Shown: positions 37,538 to 50,327 of the stretch, piece after piece
Numbering within the stretch: the first letter of the stretch is position 1
Layout of the letters: the number at the start of each line of letters is the position of its first letter
NCBI GenBank assembly: GCA_900074885.1
Contig: FJUW01000093.1
Location: 3,803-67,802, forward strand
Direction: 5' to 3'
Length of the DNA: 64,000 nt
From: Rhynchosporium graminicola
Lineage: Eukaryota; Ascomycota; Leotiomycetes; Helotiales; Ploettnerulaceae
Translations under genes and position numbers: made by a program
The notes under the pieces: generated by a model
Told to the model about the DNA's origin: nothing
Databases searched by the model: none
What the model saw: only the letters and a program-made list of their open reading frames with translations

Positions 37538-39250
37538 GTTCTATTACTAGGAAACTAATAAATAATTCGTTATCGTCTCTGAATCGAATTAGCTTTCGTC
37601 GATCTCGATAAGGTTGCTTCTTTAGTACTAGTATAGATCGATTTGACTTAGTAGTACTAAGTGATAATAAGAGTATAATTTCAGGTAAAATACTATCTAG
37701 TTCGTTAGAATCGATTTCTTCTTCGTACTATAGTTTAATCGACGTAGAGCGAAAGGTCGTTAGTCTACTATCGATTTCTATTATATAGTTCTCTCTATCT
37801 ATAGAAATAAGTAGCTAAGGTCTATCCTAGAAGCTTTTCTCTCTCTAAACTAGTACTAGAGAGTTCTATGGAAAGTCTCTTATTACTATAGAACTAGGTC
37901 TATTCCGAGTATTCAGGGCGTTATTAACTTGCTGACGACTCTATAGCTTACGAATCTCTTCTATAGCTTTATGAAGTGCAGTAGCTCGTTAAGAGACTGA
38001 TAATAAAGGGGCGTCTATCTCTACTATTCTGGGGTATGCTCTAAATACTAGTAAAATAGGTATAATTCTACTAGGTCTAGAAATATAGTTAATTACGTGG
38101 AATACTATCTGTAGTACTATATCTTAACTAAGGTATAGTAACTCCTTCCGAATTATTATATAAGCTCTCTTTAGAGGGCCGTAGTATCTCTCTACCTTGC
38201 TAATAGAGTAGTGAGCCTCTATAGGTATAACTTTGACTATAGAACCCTCTATCTTAGTACTCTATACGAATTCCTTTGACTTAAATTGCGTACTTACGTC
38301 TATAATAATAAAATCAGGTAGTCTAAGGTAGGTATCTATCTATACCTGCTTAAATCGGTTCTATATATACTTTGCAGATATATTAGTAAGAAAACCTCTG
38401 TTCTGGAAGGTAGTACCTTGATCGATTATATATAAGACTTATCGACCGTCTAGTTATATGATATCGATCACGACTTCGTAATTGAAGTGTTTATTATTAG
38501 TATTATAGAGCTTGAATTTAAATCTGCCTAGTAATCTTTCGTATAGCTAGTAGTACTTACAGAGCTTAGTAAGCTCCTTTAGTACCCCTGAGTTATACTT
38601 ATGACCGGCCTATTATAGTAAATCTTCTAGCTTTCTTACTAAGGGGTATCCGAATCGGTAGTAAAGTCGACGTAAATCTGTCTCTGTAAATACTCTTATA
38701 TTTAATTAGAAACACTCTGTAATATACGTCTTAAGTAACTCCTTCTAAAGTAAGAAGAGGTAGCCGAATCTCCGTACTACTAGTATATCTCCTTATAGCG
38801 TGACGAGAATATTGCGAAGATTATCTAATATAACCCTGAGCTTATCTATATCGTCTAAATAGAGTAGAAACGGGGTATCTATAGCTATAACCTCAAATTA
38901 GATCTTTTTAATTAGAGAAGATATATTTATTATACTAATAGAAGTAGCTTTACTAATACCGAATTTGATATTTATTCCACGGGAAGGCAAGAGTTCAGCC
39001 TTATATAGAGCCTTATAAGCTTCGTATTAACCTTTACCTATTATAGATACTTTTATTACTCTAGTATTAATTATAATTCTATAGAAAACTAACGAATTAT
39101 ATCGGGGGCTGCTTATTATCGTCTCTACGGTCCGGTCCTCTTCCGTAGCTTCTTCGGCAGTGTCTATTAGGTGCTTAAAAGCTATATTTACTAGGGTTTC
39201 TATTATTAGCTATACGGCTTCTACTGAGATAGGTCCTATAGAAGTTATAA
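37538..39250 (-). pseudogene. copia-C protease/pre-integrase and integrase
   Basis: Read from 39,250 downwards: a protease-like stretch with DTPFLLYLDDIDKL near 38,850-38,890, typical of this fungal copia lineage; a pre-integrase segment (LRRLYYRFGYPLVRKL near 38,640-38,690); then the integrase core with VVIDIIxLDGR near 38,445-38,480, KVERYYGPLKRAYIII near 38,150-38,200 and LLVFRAYPR near 38,030-38,060. Several stops are at former Trp or Gln codons. At 37,538 it is interrupted by G1 copy 4, and the RT follows at 28,664. Confidence 0.87.
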
Positions 39251-41400
39251 ATAGAGCTTTCGGCTTTTCGTTATCGGAATCGTAGTCTATATCGCTCCCG
39301 GCTTCGCATGAGGTAAAGGTAGTAGCTATATACTTATCTTCTATACTTTCGTACTCTGCGACGTATTATTTATATACTTTCTTAAAGACTCTTTCAAAGT
39401 TACTTTTAAACTTAGAAGAGTTCTTCGCCTTGAACTTCTTCTTAGCTTTCTCTCTTTCTTCTATTATATAGTCGAAAGATATATAATCCGTAGTATTATA
39501 TACTTAGTACTTCTTAGTGTTACTTTCCTTATCTAGCGTATTTATCTTTTTCTCTTCTTATATTCTGAATCGCCCTTTACTATCTCTCTTCTTCTTCTCT
39601 CTATATACTTATCCTTTATCGGAATCGCTTCGGAATTTTCGATTAGTATAGAAGGTAGTACTAGTTGCAGGGTATACGTGTTCGTAGTTGACGATAGAGG
39701 TTCTGATAGAAGTAATCGTCTTTTCAGTAGAAGTTATAAGTTGAGCTAGAGTAATTTAGTAAGCTTCCGAGCTTTAGTAGGTAGTAATAATCTTATTTAT
39801 AACGAATTTCTTATAGCGTAATTCAAAGGGTATACTATGATATAGCTCTCTAATCTATATAGAGAGTATATTAAAGCACTCTGAAGTTGTCTTTCTAGGG
39901 TTCTTTTCCTTAATCGATTCAAGAGTAAGAAGATTCTATATAGTTAGAGAGGATCTGCTAAACTCCTCGCTCTTAAACTGATCTATTATATTCTTTAGTA
40001 TAGTATCGAATTTAATAATTAGAGAGGTTCTAGGGATACTATTCAGACTATAATAGTAGTATTAGAGAGTAGCGCCTTTTAGTATTAATAGAAACGCCTT
40101 ACTATACTCCTCCGGTGGAATCTCAGCTCTTAAGTAGGCGTTATAGAATATTCTGACCTTACTACTAAAGCTATCTCTATCTCCCTTGAATTTTATCTCT
40201 TCTGGAAATATACGAGAGAAGCTAGCGATCTCCTTTCTATATGACTTCTCCTTCTTCTTTTATATCATATTATAGTACTCTCCCTCTTCTCCTCTAACTC
40301 CTTAGTAGCTTTCTTCTTCTTCTTCTCCTCCTCCTTAGTAGCCTTCTTCTCCTTCTTAGTAGCTTTCTTCTCCTCTAGCTCCTCCTTCTCTACTCCCTGT
40401 ATTCTTCGGTATACGCTTTCTATAGTATCGCTGCTCTTCTCTATTCTGCTCAGAGGAGGTCTCTTTATATTATACTCCTTCGGTAGAATCTCGGTCGTAT
40501 TATAGAGGTTCGTAGTATTCTTTATTAAAGTCGAATTCGCTGATAAGAGGTAAGCCGAGTATAGTATAGCGTCTTTATCGTAGTCTATAGAACTCCTTTT
40601 TTAATCTCTTATACTCTAATTTATCTTATTAAGTAGCTATATCGTTTATTATCTCCTTCTCTCTCTTATCTCGCTATTACTACGCAGATATCTACTTCTC
40701 TAGTATAAGTAGGTTTAATACTATATACTATAGCTATTCAGAGAGTATCTTCTCTCTTACTATACTCTCTAGCTCCTTTAAGGTCTAACTACTACGTATA
40801 GTATTCTATGGAATATATAGAAGCTTATATAGCTCCTGCGCAAGTTCGTCGCCTTCTTCGATAAATACGCCTTTAGTATATAGGGTGAATATGAGGTTAT
40901 TATTTGACGATTTCTTAATAGATTTGAAAGAGTCTACTATCTAACTTTTATAGATCTCCTTAAATAAGGAGTATAAGGGTCTATCTATATAGTCGGAGCT
41001 CTTGATTTATCTGATAAGACCTTCTCCCTATTTCTATATAGTCTCCGGGTCTAGTAGGTCCTTGCCGGAGTTCGCTAGTATATCGAAAGTATTAACCTCG
41101 GGGGTATTATTATCTCTTATTATATTAAAGGTCTGATTTATATAAGTGTTTTAGTACTATTCCGAGGTTATCTATAATAGTAGTTATAGAGTTATTCTTA
41201 AGTGTTATATTCTTAAGTTATAAGAGAAGCGCTAGCGTAGCGCGTTCAAGTTTAACTTCGAGTTTTCGGCGTAAATTGAAGTCTTAAAAGCGCGTTATTT
41301 AAAGTCGGGTTATAGTAGTAATCGAAGTACGTAGAAGGTAAGTACGTAGAAGGTAATAGTAGTATAATATACTAGAATTCAAATCCTTTAACTATATCGC
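39251..41400 (-). pseudogene. copia-C gag region
   Basis: Minus-strand gag. About 40,060-40,230 encodes a conserved Gag core (PEEIKFKGDRDSFSSKVRIF..AYLRAEIPPEEYSKAFLLIL). About 40,260-40,430 is a Lys/Glu-rich low-complexity stretch (plus-strand CTTCTT/CTCCTC runs), possibly a coiled coil. About 39,640-39,900 resembles the C-terminal Gag linker. The N-terminal end is unclear. RIP stops are present. Confidence 0.72.
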
Positions 41401-41598
41401 AGGTAGAATCCAGGTAAATTATCTTAGTAATTCAAGTCAAATAGTAAAGAGGAGACCGTGTCTTCTCTAGTACTTAAGCTATTGCTGTAGTAGATATCTC
41501 TATTCTTCAAGATTACTAGCGCGCTCTTTTGAGTAGTCGAAATTCTTAGAATTTGACTGCTTTTAAAGAGTGAAATAATCTATGCGTCTATTGATTAA

Positions 41599-41791
41599 TA
41601 TTAGTATCACTCTGTCATAGTACGTATAATTAAGTAGTCTGCGTGAGCTAAAGTATAGTAGTAATATTAGTAGTATTATCTATTATATCGTGGCTGGCTT
41701 TCCTAGTTAGTCGAGACTTCGTAAGGGAGATATATCTGGCCGGCTAAACCCCGGTGCAGATACTCGACTAACACGTGACTATAGACTAATA
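41599..41791 (-). repeat. 5' LTR of copia-C
   Basis: 193 bp, from TATTAGTATCAC (altered TGTTAG) to GACTAATA. TSD CTTAG follows at 41792-41796. Confidence 0.93.
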
Positions 41792-41796
41792 CTTAG

Positions 41797-42689
41797 GTTT
41801 AAGGTGTACTATATCTATATATATCTCCTCCATGGATCTGGAAGGTCATACACGTGCAGATACCTTATTAACTTTCCGAATAAGTCGGCTTTTCTCATAA
41901 GGTATATAAAGGCGAATTTTTCCAGTCTTAAGCTCTATAAACTTCATACTAGTAACTATGGATTGAATGCGTTATACTACGTTAAAGCTAGCGTAATATA
42001 TACGTCTATACTAAAGCTCTATATCGACTATAGCTTACTCTACTATTGCAAGTAAGCTTAAAACCGGAAGGCTAGCGTACCTTGCGCCGAAGGTCTCTTT
42101 AATAATAAATAGATCTTTATTAATTATATAGATCTCCTTCTCCTTAGACGTATAGAGAACAGAACTACGTAAATAACCTTCTAATTTATTCAATTTAGAA
42201 CCGGAGTATAAGCAGACTAGAGACTATAGGATATATAGTATATCGTAGCACTCTAATATACGTACTATACTATCGGTTTTTAGCGCCTTAATCGTATAAC
42301 TTCTAATCCCGGTAGAGCATAACAGCTTATTAATAGTAAGTATATACTATAAATCGTCTCTTAGCGTATATAAGGTAAACTTGGAAAGGTCGTTAGATAT
42401 ATGCTCCGTAGCGCCGGTATCGAAGAGCTATCGTGACTTATTATAGTAAGAGAATATAGCTATAGAAGCTGTAATAGTAGGGAAACATAGTAAAAGGGCC
42501 GCGCCGAAGATACTACTATCGTCGGAATTATTATCCTTCTCCTTTTTCTTTCTACTACTAGTCTTCTTCTTATTAGTCTTATTAGTCTTACTTTCTCCCT
42601 CTTTCTTCTTCAGCTATTCGGTATACGGAATCTACTTCTTTCCAGACTTCTCCTTAAACTGTTTCTTCTTCTGCTTATTAACTATAAAG
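41797..42689 (-). pseudogene. copia-A protease and integrase N-terminal part
   Basis: Minus strand, from 42,689. First a Lys-rich linker after the Gag zinc knuckle (KKKTSSRKKKEKDNN), then protease with LFDTGATEHISNDLSKF at about 42,375-42,427 (the aspartic protease DTGA triad, intact, at 42410-42421). A pre-integrase zinc-binding region and the start of the integrase core follow (KSRLIRKVNK near 41,885-41,930). copia-C interrupts at 41,796, and the integrase resumes at 26,723. A plus-strand open frame at 41804-42055 is only the antisense of this region. Confidence 0.85.
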
Positions 42690-42691
42690 TA

Positions 42692-42769
42692 CAGTGGGGT
42701 GCTATAGGTATTTGCACTCCCCCGGTACAAAACGCTACTAATTTAGTTACTTTAAAGGCTGCTTTAATA
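42692..42769 (+). repeat. left terminal inverted repeat of the Tc1 element
   Basis: About 78 bp, complementary to 43887-43964 with a handful of mismatches. The inner segment AATTTAGTTACTTTAAAGGC is identical in both. Confidence 0.92.
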
Positions 42770-42793
42770 CTATATCTCTGAAATTTAAACCTC

Positions 42794-43891
42794 TTGATCT
42801 ATATACTCTCTTCTTTAATTATAGGAGGACGCCGTGGCCCTGAATTAAGTCCGCAGACGCGGTCTCGAATCTGCGAATTACGCTCTATTAGCTGGTCTTA
42901 TAATCGAATTCATATAAAACACCCTGAGATTCCGAAGTTAACTATTGCAAATATATATCAGCAAGAATTAAAACGCGTTAATAATATCTCTTAAGTACGA
43001 CCTGGTCTAAAGCGTATTATATCAGAAGAGTAACGTGATCTTTTATACGATATAGCTACTTCTACTCCTTCTGTCTCGTATAAGACCTTTTAAGAAGAGA
43101 TCGTTCCTAACGCTTCAATTCGATCGATTAAATACCTATTTCAAGAGATGAATCTCCGGAAATGATAACGACTAAAACGCCCTGCTCTTATATAAGATCA
43201 CGTATACGCACGACTAAATTAGGCTCAGAGATATTGTCGCTTTACGTACTTAAACTAGAGAAGAGTACGGTGGAGCGACGAGTGCTCTATATAACTTGGA
43301 AAGGGGTAAAAGCTTAAGTGGGTATTTGTACTAGTAAGTAAAGGGCAATATTAATAGCGACTAGTACCAGATCTTATATAAGAGCGACGTTATAGTAAAT
43401 AGAAGAGTAAGATATTTTGAGTAGCTTTTAGCTATAGAATACGGATATAACTTATACCTATAGAAGGCGACCCTTTAGCTCTAAAAGGAGGGGTAACTGC
43501 GCGTGTATATCAGATAGTTCTTAATTAGTACTTACTTCTAATTCTTAGTTTTAGGAGTATATTTATATAAGATAACGCTCCGATTCATACGGTATATATT
43601 ATACGGGACTAGTTTATAATACGAGGTATTGACGTGATGGACTAGCCTCTTTATAGCCCTGATTTGAACCCGATCGAGAATCTGTAGGCTCTTTTGAACG
43701 CAGAGATCTATATACTATATCCGGAACTTATTAGCGCACCTAATATAGTAGAAACACTTGATCTTCTGATTAGGTGTGTAATTGATACTTAGGAGAGACT
43801 TAGAGAAGTATTATTAAATAAGTTAATAGATATAATAGTTCATAGAGTAGAAGCTATAATTAAGGCAGAAGGGTGGTATACGAAATATTAA
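42794..43891 (+). pseudogene. Tc1-type DD34E transposase, broken by stops
   Basis: A single frame of 366 codons without any frameshift, but with about 22 internal stops, nearly all explained as former CAA, CAG or TGG. N-terminal helix-turn-helix: GRRGPELSPQTRSRICELR and WSYNRIHIKHPEIP. Catalytic core: WSDE (first Asp), then DNAPIHTVYIIRD (second Asp), then YSPDLNPIEN, with 34 residues between the second Asp and the Glu: the DD34E triad, all three residues intact. The first codon of the frame used here is TTG at 42794; the original start may differ. A transposase cuts and pastes the element at TA sites; this copy cannot make it. Confidence 0.93.
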
Positions 43892-43964
43892 AGCAGCCTT
43901 TAAAGTAACTAAATTGGTGGCGTTTTATACCGGGGGGGGTGCAAATACCTATGGCACTCTACTG
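43887..43964 (-). repeat. right terminal inverted repeat of the Tc1 element
   Basis: Inverted counterpart of 42692-42769; it overlaps the transposase stop codon (43889-43891) and contains a run of eight G at 43932-43939. Confidence 0.92.
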
Positions 43965-43966
43965 TA

Positions 43967-44029
43967 GTTCTCTAGAGAGTGCTTTAGTGATAGCTATTTA
44001 TAGTACTTATAAGGAGGTCTAGTTTAATC
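43967..44029 (-). pseudogene. copia-A Gag zinc-knuckle fragment
   Basis: A 63-bp piece between the Tc1 element and gypsy-D. On the minus strand it reads YKYYKxLSLKHSLEN(Y). Restoring likely Cys from Tyr would give a CX2CX6HX4C-like knuckle just upstream of the Lys-rich linker. Short and uncertain in detail, but its continuity with 42,689 and 53,625 follows from the TSDs. Confidence 0.6.
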
Positions 44030-44034
44030 TTTAC

Positions 44035-44269
44035 TATGACGACTAGTCAGGTTTGGAGGTTTCTCCCTATTAGTAGAAACACTTACTGCTAAGCGAGATT
44101 ACACGAGTAGAGTTTAGGGGCCACTTTTCATATATATACTTCAATTCACTCTCTACTTCTTCACTCCTTAGTTATAGATTCTTAAGTGATTCTTACTACT
44201 TTATATTTATAGTAATATAAGGTCTTATTACTCAGGTAGTTTTAAGACCTTTCTAGAGTAAGCGTTATA
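44035..44269 (+). repeat. 5' LTR of gypsy-D
   Basis: 235 bp, TATGACGACTAG to AGCGTTATA. TATA run TATATATA at 44131-44138; AGTTATAGAT at 44170-44179 (31 nt later) is complementary to the primer site at 44272-44281. Confidence 0.94.
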
Positions 44270-44281
44270 TTATCTATAACT
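44170..44281 (+). promoter_or_regulatory. predicted self-priming pair of gypsy-D
   Basis: AGTTATAGAT (44170-44179) and ATCTATAACT (44272-44281) are perfect complements. The second begins two bases after the LTR end, the same spacing as in G1 and NA-1. The first lies 31 nt downstream of the TATA run. No complement to a usual tRNA 3' end (TGG..) is visible at the primer position. Confidence 0.55.
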
Positions 44282-44389
44282 CTTTTACCTACGTCTAGGA
44301 AGATAGTAAATATCTACTTATATTATACCTCTATACCTAGAGCTACTAAACGCAAGAGACTATACTATATAGAGAAGGCCTATACTAAG

Positions 44390-47300
44390 TATAAACTTGA
44401 AGAATAGCACCTAAACCGAAGTAACCTAAGTCCGATAAATCGACTACTGGTTCTCCGACTCCCTCTACCTCCTATTCTTTAGCGACTCGTAATACTCGCC
44501 GTAACCTATCTCTCTCTATAGTAGAGAGTACTCGCGACGACGCCTCGTCCGATTTAAGCTCCCTAACTCCTACTATAATCAACGAACTCACTGAGTCGCT
44601 AAACCTTCCCGATAATACTCTTATATTAATAGTAACTATAAGTAACTCATAGGAAGACCGCGCTTACTAGCTATAAGAGGTAGAAAGGAAGCTCGCGGAA
44701 GAGAGATAATTAAACGCTGACTTATCTATAGAACTACGCTAGTTACGGGACGAGTTCCTGGAACTACGCTAGTTAACTACTTAGCGCTCTACTAAGTCTA
44801 TATCATTTAATAACGTTTAATCGCGTATAATACTACTACTATTAATTGAAGAAGATAATACTACTCTTACGCCTAATAATCGTCGTCGAGAACAATCTAC
44901 TAGAGGAATATCGTTAATATTATACGCTACGCGTATAGAGAAGATACTAAACCTTCTAAATAAGCTCTCTAATAGAATCGACTACTTTCTAAAACTCTAG
45001 GAAATATAGATACGTAATGCCCTCTGGCGCTACTCTAGCTACTTTATCGACGAAGATTACTATAAAGATTAGTTACTTAACTAAACGGAAGAGATAGCTA
45101 GAACCTACTTAGAACTCTTATTCTTAGAACTAGAATATAATAAAGAAAGAAGTATAATCGATTCACTCGATATGATCACTTAACTCGTCTCCTTCTTATC
45201 TAATCTATACGACTAATAAACTATAAGAGCTAGCTACTCCGCGCTAAAGATAGATTATAAGTAGACCTTCTAGATATTCTACTACAAGTTTCGTATACTA
45301 ACTTATAAAGCTAGAGTAAATAATCAATCGACTCTGAAAATAGACTTATAAGAGAAGCTACCTATATAGCTACGGAAATAGCTCTTCTAATAGTACCGAA
45401 CGTTAAGGATACTAGAAGAATACGTTAAGGCTATATAAGCTAAAGACTAAGGTTAATTTATTGAAAAGACCTACTATTCCGAGTCTTCGGCTAAGGCTAG
45501 CGCGACTCGGGAACGCCCTATAAATACCTCCTCCTAGCGCCGTAGTACTAACTCCTCTTCTTATTTGCAAATTAGTCTTCTTACGCCCGAGAACACTAGT
45601 GCAACTAGTAAATAAGTACTATACTCTATACGAAATAATATACCTTATGCATAATCGCTAGCGAATACTCCTTATTACTTTACGCCTACCTTATACTTAC
45701 GCTTATCGTCAGCTCGACCTAATACTCCGCATCGAATCAATATAATTAACGCTAATAATAACGTTAATAGCGAGCTAGAAGATAATAATAATAAAGAAAT
45801 ATATAATAACGCCTAAGAGTATATTAAACTGCTAGTAAAAGACTATACCTAGGGAAAGACTCCTTCCTAAGTAGTATACGAGATATACGATATCTTAACC
45901 TTATGAAGCTTCTTAGTAGTTAATCGTTTAATATACGTGCTACTCTTACTAAGAATAGACTCTCGTATAAGCTACTCGTACTTCTCGATTCTGGAGCTAA
46001 TAGATACTATTTTATTAATTATTCTTTTCTTAAATCCCTTTCCTTCTTCTTAAAACCTTTAATTTACTCTTTACTAAACGCAATTCTTATTAAAGGCTTT
46101 AATAGCGTTAATAGTAGTACTATTAGTCACTATACGATACTTAATTTAATAGTAGATCGTCGCGTTTAGGTATTTACCCCCTTTCTTATTACTACTCTCG
46201 GAAACTATAGTATTATACTCGGAAGGACCTGGCTTTTAGAATATTAAGTACTCTTAGATACCTCTAAATAATAGATTATTTAGCTACTATATACTCCTCC
46301 TAGTAACGTTTATAGCTCTCCGATCGAGATTAAGGACTTATATAAATACTATATCTACTAGCGCTACTAATACGATACTAACGAACGAAACGAACGCCTT
46401 AATTAGTTCTGGGAAGCGTACAAGGAATAGCGAAGCGTAGCTAACTCTCCTATTAATATTCGAGCTATTATTAACTCTATCTCTATTATTAAATAACTAT
46501 TACTAGCTCGGAAGCGTATTTCTAGGGAGACTTATAGCTATAAAAATATCTAAAACTCTCTCTTAGAGAGTATTCTATAGGTAACTAACTCTCTATTACT
46601 ACTGCCGATCAGTTAGGACCGTTTCTCCGGCGTTTATACTACTTATTATAGATATAACGAGCCTAAGTGTTTATTATCTAAAGAATAAGAATAGAGTAGT
46701 AAAGAGAAGTCTTTATACTCTAGAGAAGCTACTAATATACGGCCGAAGTGCGTACGATTTAGTAATATTATCGCTTATATTCTATATGAATCTCTACTTT
46801 AACTCTAATTAGAAGTCTCTATATTAAAGACTTACGTATAAGACTACGCCTATATAATTTATACTATAGATTAATAGTTACTCGGGATACTATCTCACGA
46901 CTTAATAGAAGCTACTTAAAGTATAAATATAGCTACTACGATATTTCGGAAGCGATAAAGATCACCTCGTGTGCTTAGACCTCTTCTAGAGCCTCTTACG
47001 CTAGAGATTTATACGATTAGCAGCTTAGCTTTCTATCTCTTATATAAACGCTAGAAGTCTTTTAACGATAAGATCTTCTCTATTACTCTTCACGAGATAG
47101 ATAAGCTTCTTAACGACCGAATTATAGTTCAGTAACGTAATACTACTATCGTATCTTTGACTATCGACCTTACGGAACGTCGCAAAACCGCCTAGTAATT
47201 TACTATTAGCTTAAGCGAATTAGATTCAGAACTATAGATCCCTTACGAGTATAGCTAGTAGGTATACGTCTTTTCTAAGGAAGCTAGTGATATTCTCCCT

Positions 47301-50300
47301 TCTTATCGCTTATGCGATCACCGAATTGAGCTTAAGGAAGGGGCCGAGAAGAACCTTAAATACTCTCCCTTATATAAGATATTAGCTGAAGAACTTGAAG
47401 TCGTTAAGGCGTATATTACTAATAACTTAGCTAAAGGTTTTATTAAACCTTCTTAAGTACTATATACTATACTTATTCTTTTTATTAAGAAAGCTAATAA
47501 AAGTCTAAGATTCTGTATCGACTTTCGCGTACTTAATAACCTTACGAGGAAGGATTAATATCTACTACTATTAATCGATAAAACGCTAGCTAGAATCTCT
47601 ACTACTAAGATATTCACTAAACTAGATATTTGCTAAGCGTTCTACCGAATTCGAATAGATCTAGCCTCTGAAGAGTATATGACCTTCCGGACCTGTTATA
47701 GTATATATAAGTGTAAGGTACTCTCTTTCGGTCTGACTAATAGCCCTGCGATATACTAGCGATATATGAATAATATCTTATTCGATTACTTAGATAACTT
47801 CTATATAGTATATCTAGATAATATTCTGATCTATTCTGACGAGTTACTATAGTACTAATTATACGTATATAAGGTGCTATAACGATTATAAGACGCTAGA
47901 TTATAAGCTAACCTTAAGAAGTATAAATTCAATATTACTTGTACTAAATACCTTAGATTTATTATCTCTACTTCTAGGATTAAGGTAGACCTTAAGAAAG
48001 TTGATATTATATAATCTTAGAATTACTTGATAATAATTAAAGGCGTATAATCGTTCTTAGGCTTTTATAACTTCTACTGACGATTTATTAAGGACTATAG
48101 AATTATCGCAAAACCTCTTATATAACTTACTAAAAATAATATATCCTTTCAGTTCGCTAGGGAGTATAAAGATACCTTTAATTACCTAAAGCACGCTCTC
48201 ACTTCGGTACTACTCCTCTACTACTATTAGTAATATCTACCTTATATGATCGAAATAGACGCTAGTGATAGAGTAATAGCAGGTGTGCTATCGTAATAGC
48301 ACGACGAAGACTAGTTCCTAGTAGCTTATTTCTCTAAGACTATATTACCTGCCGAGCTTAATTACGCTATCTATAATAAGGAAATACTCGTAATTATACG
48401 ATCTTTCGGTAACTGGAGATCTGAGCTTATAGGCGTACTGTATCAGATCTGTATTATTACTAATTATAAATCTCTTAGGTACTTTATAACCTCTAAATAG
48501 CTGAACGTATAATAAGCACGATAGGCCGAATTACTTGCAGATTATAACTTTATAATTACCTATCGACCTGGGAAGTATAATCTACTCGCTAATACTCTCT
48601 CTCGTAGAACAGATAAATTAGATAACTAGAATAACGCTAAAAGAACTTAGCGTTTATAGTAGCTACTATACGAAGACTAAATCGATCTAGTACTATTTAT
48701 AAGTAACCTCCGGAATAGCTCTGACTCTATAGATAACTTTAAGCTTATTAACGCCTTAGAAGTCGCTGACCTATCGCTAGTCTTTTCTATAGTATAGTAA
48801 GTACTTAACGCTAATCGTACTACGCTATTACTCTAAGTACTACGGAAATAAGCTCTCTCTGCTACTCCTAGAAAACTGACTATAGAAAAAGATCTTCTAC
48901 TCTATAAAAGAAGACTAATTATACTTAACGTTTTATACCTTCATATGCTACTTATACGCGAAGTATATAACTAATTAGAGACTACTTATCTAAGTGCAAA
49001 GAAGACCTTATAACTACTAGTATTATAATACTAGTAGTACGGAATCGCTTTAACTATTAACTAGTATTACTATAACTATTATACTTGCTGACGAATTCAA
49101 GTGCCGCGTAATAAGAAACCGGGCCTCCTCTAACTTCTGCCTGTACTATCGCGTCTATAGAAGTATATTATAGTTAACTACTATAGCTTTAACTATAATA
49201 AATATAGCTATAATAACATTCTCGTATTTATCGACCGTTTTAGTAAATAAGTAATTAGTATTCTATACCGAAAGACCTCCGATACGCGCGACCTTATAAA
49301 GCTTTACTTATACTACGTATACTGCTATTTCGGAGCTCTATTAATAATTACCTCTGATAGAGAGCTTTAATTCGTTTCCTGTTTTTAGACTATAGTTATT
49401 ACGATTCTTAGCACTAAAAGATAGCTTTCTGCAGCAGACTACCTGTAAATAGATAGCTAAATAGAGATCTATAATTAATATCTCTAACGTAGATTACGAC
49501 TTTTTATCTCTTACTATTAAGATAACTAGTCGGAATTCTTACCTATTATAGACTACGCTTAGATAACTCTCCCTTACGAATCCCTTAGAGATCTCTTACC
49601 TTTTGAAGTTATTTATAGATATATACCCCGCGTTAATTAGAATTAGAAAGACCTACTTAACTCTACTATACCTGCTAATAAGTTAAATACTTAGTAAGCT
49701 CTAGATTACGCTAATCGTCTGCGCGACGCTTAGACTACTACTTAATTAAGCCTCTAATATACTTAAGCTAAGATATCCTAATCCTATAATTGCTTACGCT
49801 ATAAAGTCGACTTCACTATAGACGACCTTATCTAGCTAGATATACGCTACTTTACGAGTACTCGACCTAGTAAAAAACTCGACTTCTTAACTAATAGACC
49901 CTTCTATATAATTAAAAAAGTCGGAAGCTCTTATTATCTAGAGCTCCCTACTAGTATAAAAGTATATAACGTATTCCCTGCTACTAAGCTACGGAAGTAT
50001 CCAAACGACCCCTTACTAGGATAAACCTTACTACCGCTACTACTTATTAATATTACTAGTGATAATAAATAGGAGATCGAAGATATACTTCCGTGCTGTA
50101 AGTAGCGTAATAGCCTCTTATACCGAGTTTCCTAGTTAAATCAAGACGTCGATCTTATATAGTACGACGCTATAGACGTTAAATACGCTCCCGCTAAGCT
50201 ATAATAATTCCACTTTAATAACTTAACGCAAGCTAGACCTCCTGCTAAACTACCTGATTAGCTGAAAGCTTTCTATAATAGAATTAATAATTACGACTAC

Positions 50301-50327
50301 CTTAATAATAATAAGGAAATAGACTAA
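44390..50327 (+). pseudogene. gypsy-D gag-pol remnant
   Basis: Gag covers about 44,390-45,900, with YFIDEDYYKD and YLELLFLELEYNKER; no clear zinc knuckle. Protease: LLDSGANRYYFIN near 45,975-46,015. RT: KLDIC near 47,620, FGLTNSPAIY near 47,728, YLDNILIYSD near 47,810-47,843 (from YLDD). RNase H: IEIDASDRVIAGVLS near 48,250-48,295 and YRPGKYNLLANTLSRR near 48,562-48,607. Integrase: FIDRFSK near 49,228-49,248. Chromodomain about 50,050-50,290 (EDILPCC..RNSLLYRVS). Stop TAA at 50325-50327. Internal stops and at least one frame change make it inactive. 50432-53348 repeats the second half. Confidence 0.9.

Larger units (their letters stand above)
26729..41791 (-). mobile_element. Ty1/copia element copia-C (contains G1 copy 4)
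   Basis: TSD CTTAG is at 26724-26728 and 41792-41796; LTRs are 26729-26921 and 41599-41791, each 193 bp. Removing G1 copy 4 and one TSD gives about 6,195 bp. It is inserted in the integrase region of copia-A, on the same strand. Minus-strand order is gag, protease, integrase, RT, RNase H. It belongs to a different copia lineage from copia-A: its RNase H reads ASELYTISEGF..TDSKSLYDYV and its RT core reads INNTFFIGNKTF where a TDD triad is expected. Confidence 0.93.
42692..43964 (+). mobile_element. Tc1/mariner-type DNA transposon
   Basis: 1,273 bp, flanked by TA (42690-42691 and 43965-43966). Terminal inverted repeats are about 78 bp: 42692-42769 and 43887-43964, starting CAGTGGGGTGC and (complement) CAGTAGAGTGC and sharing ATAGGTATTTGCAC. 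It encodes one transposase frame. It is inserted between the zinc-knuckle and protease parts of copia-A. Transition-type decay shows it was also subject to RIP, which implies further copies in this genome. Confidence 0.95.

Noticed and set aside
40250..40430. CTT/CTC-rich run as a microsatellite
   Set aside because: On the minus strand it reads as a Lys/Glu-rich part of the copia-C Gag, in frame with neighbouring Gag motifs.
41804..42055. Plus-strand open frame of 83 codons
   Set aside because: It is antisense to the copia-A pre-integrase region, which has clear homology on the other strand.
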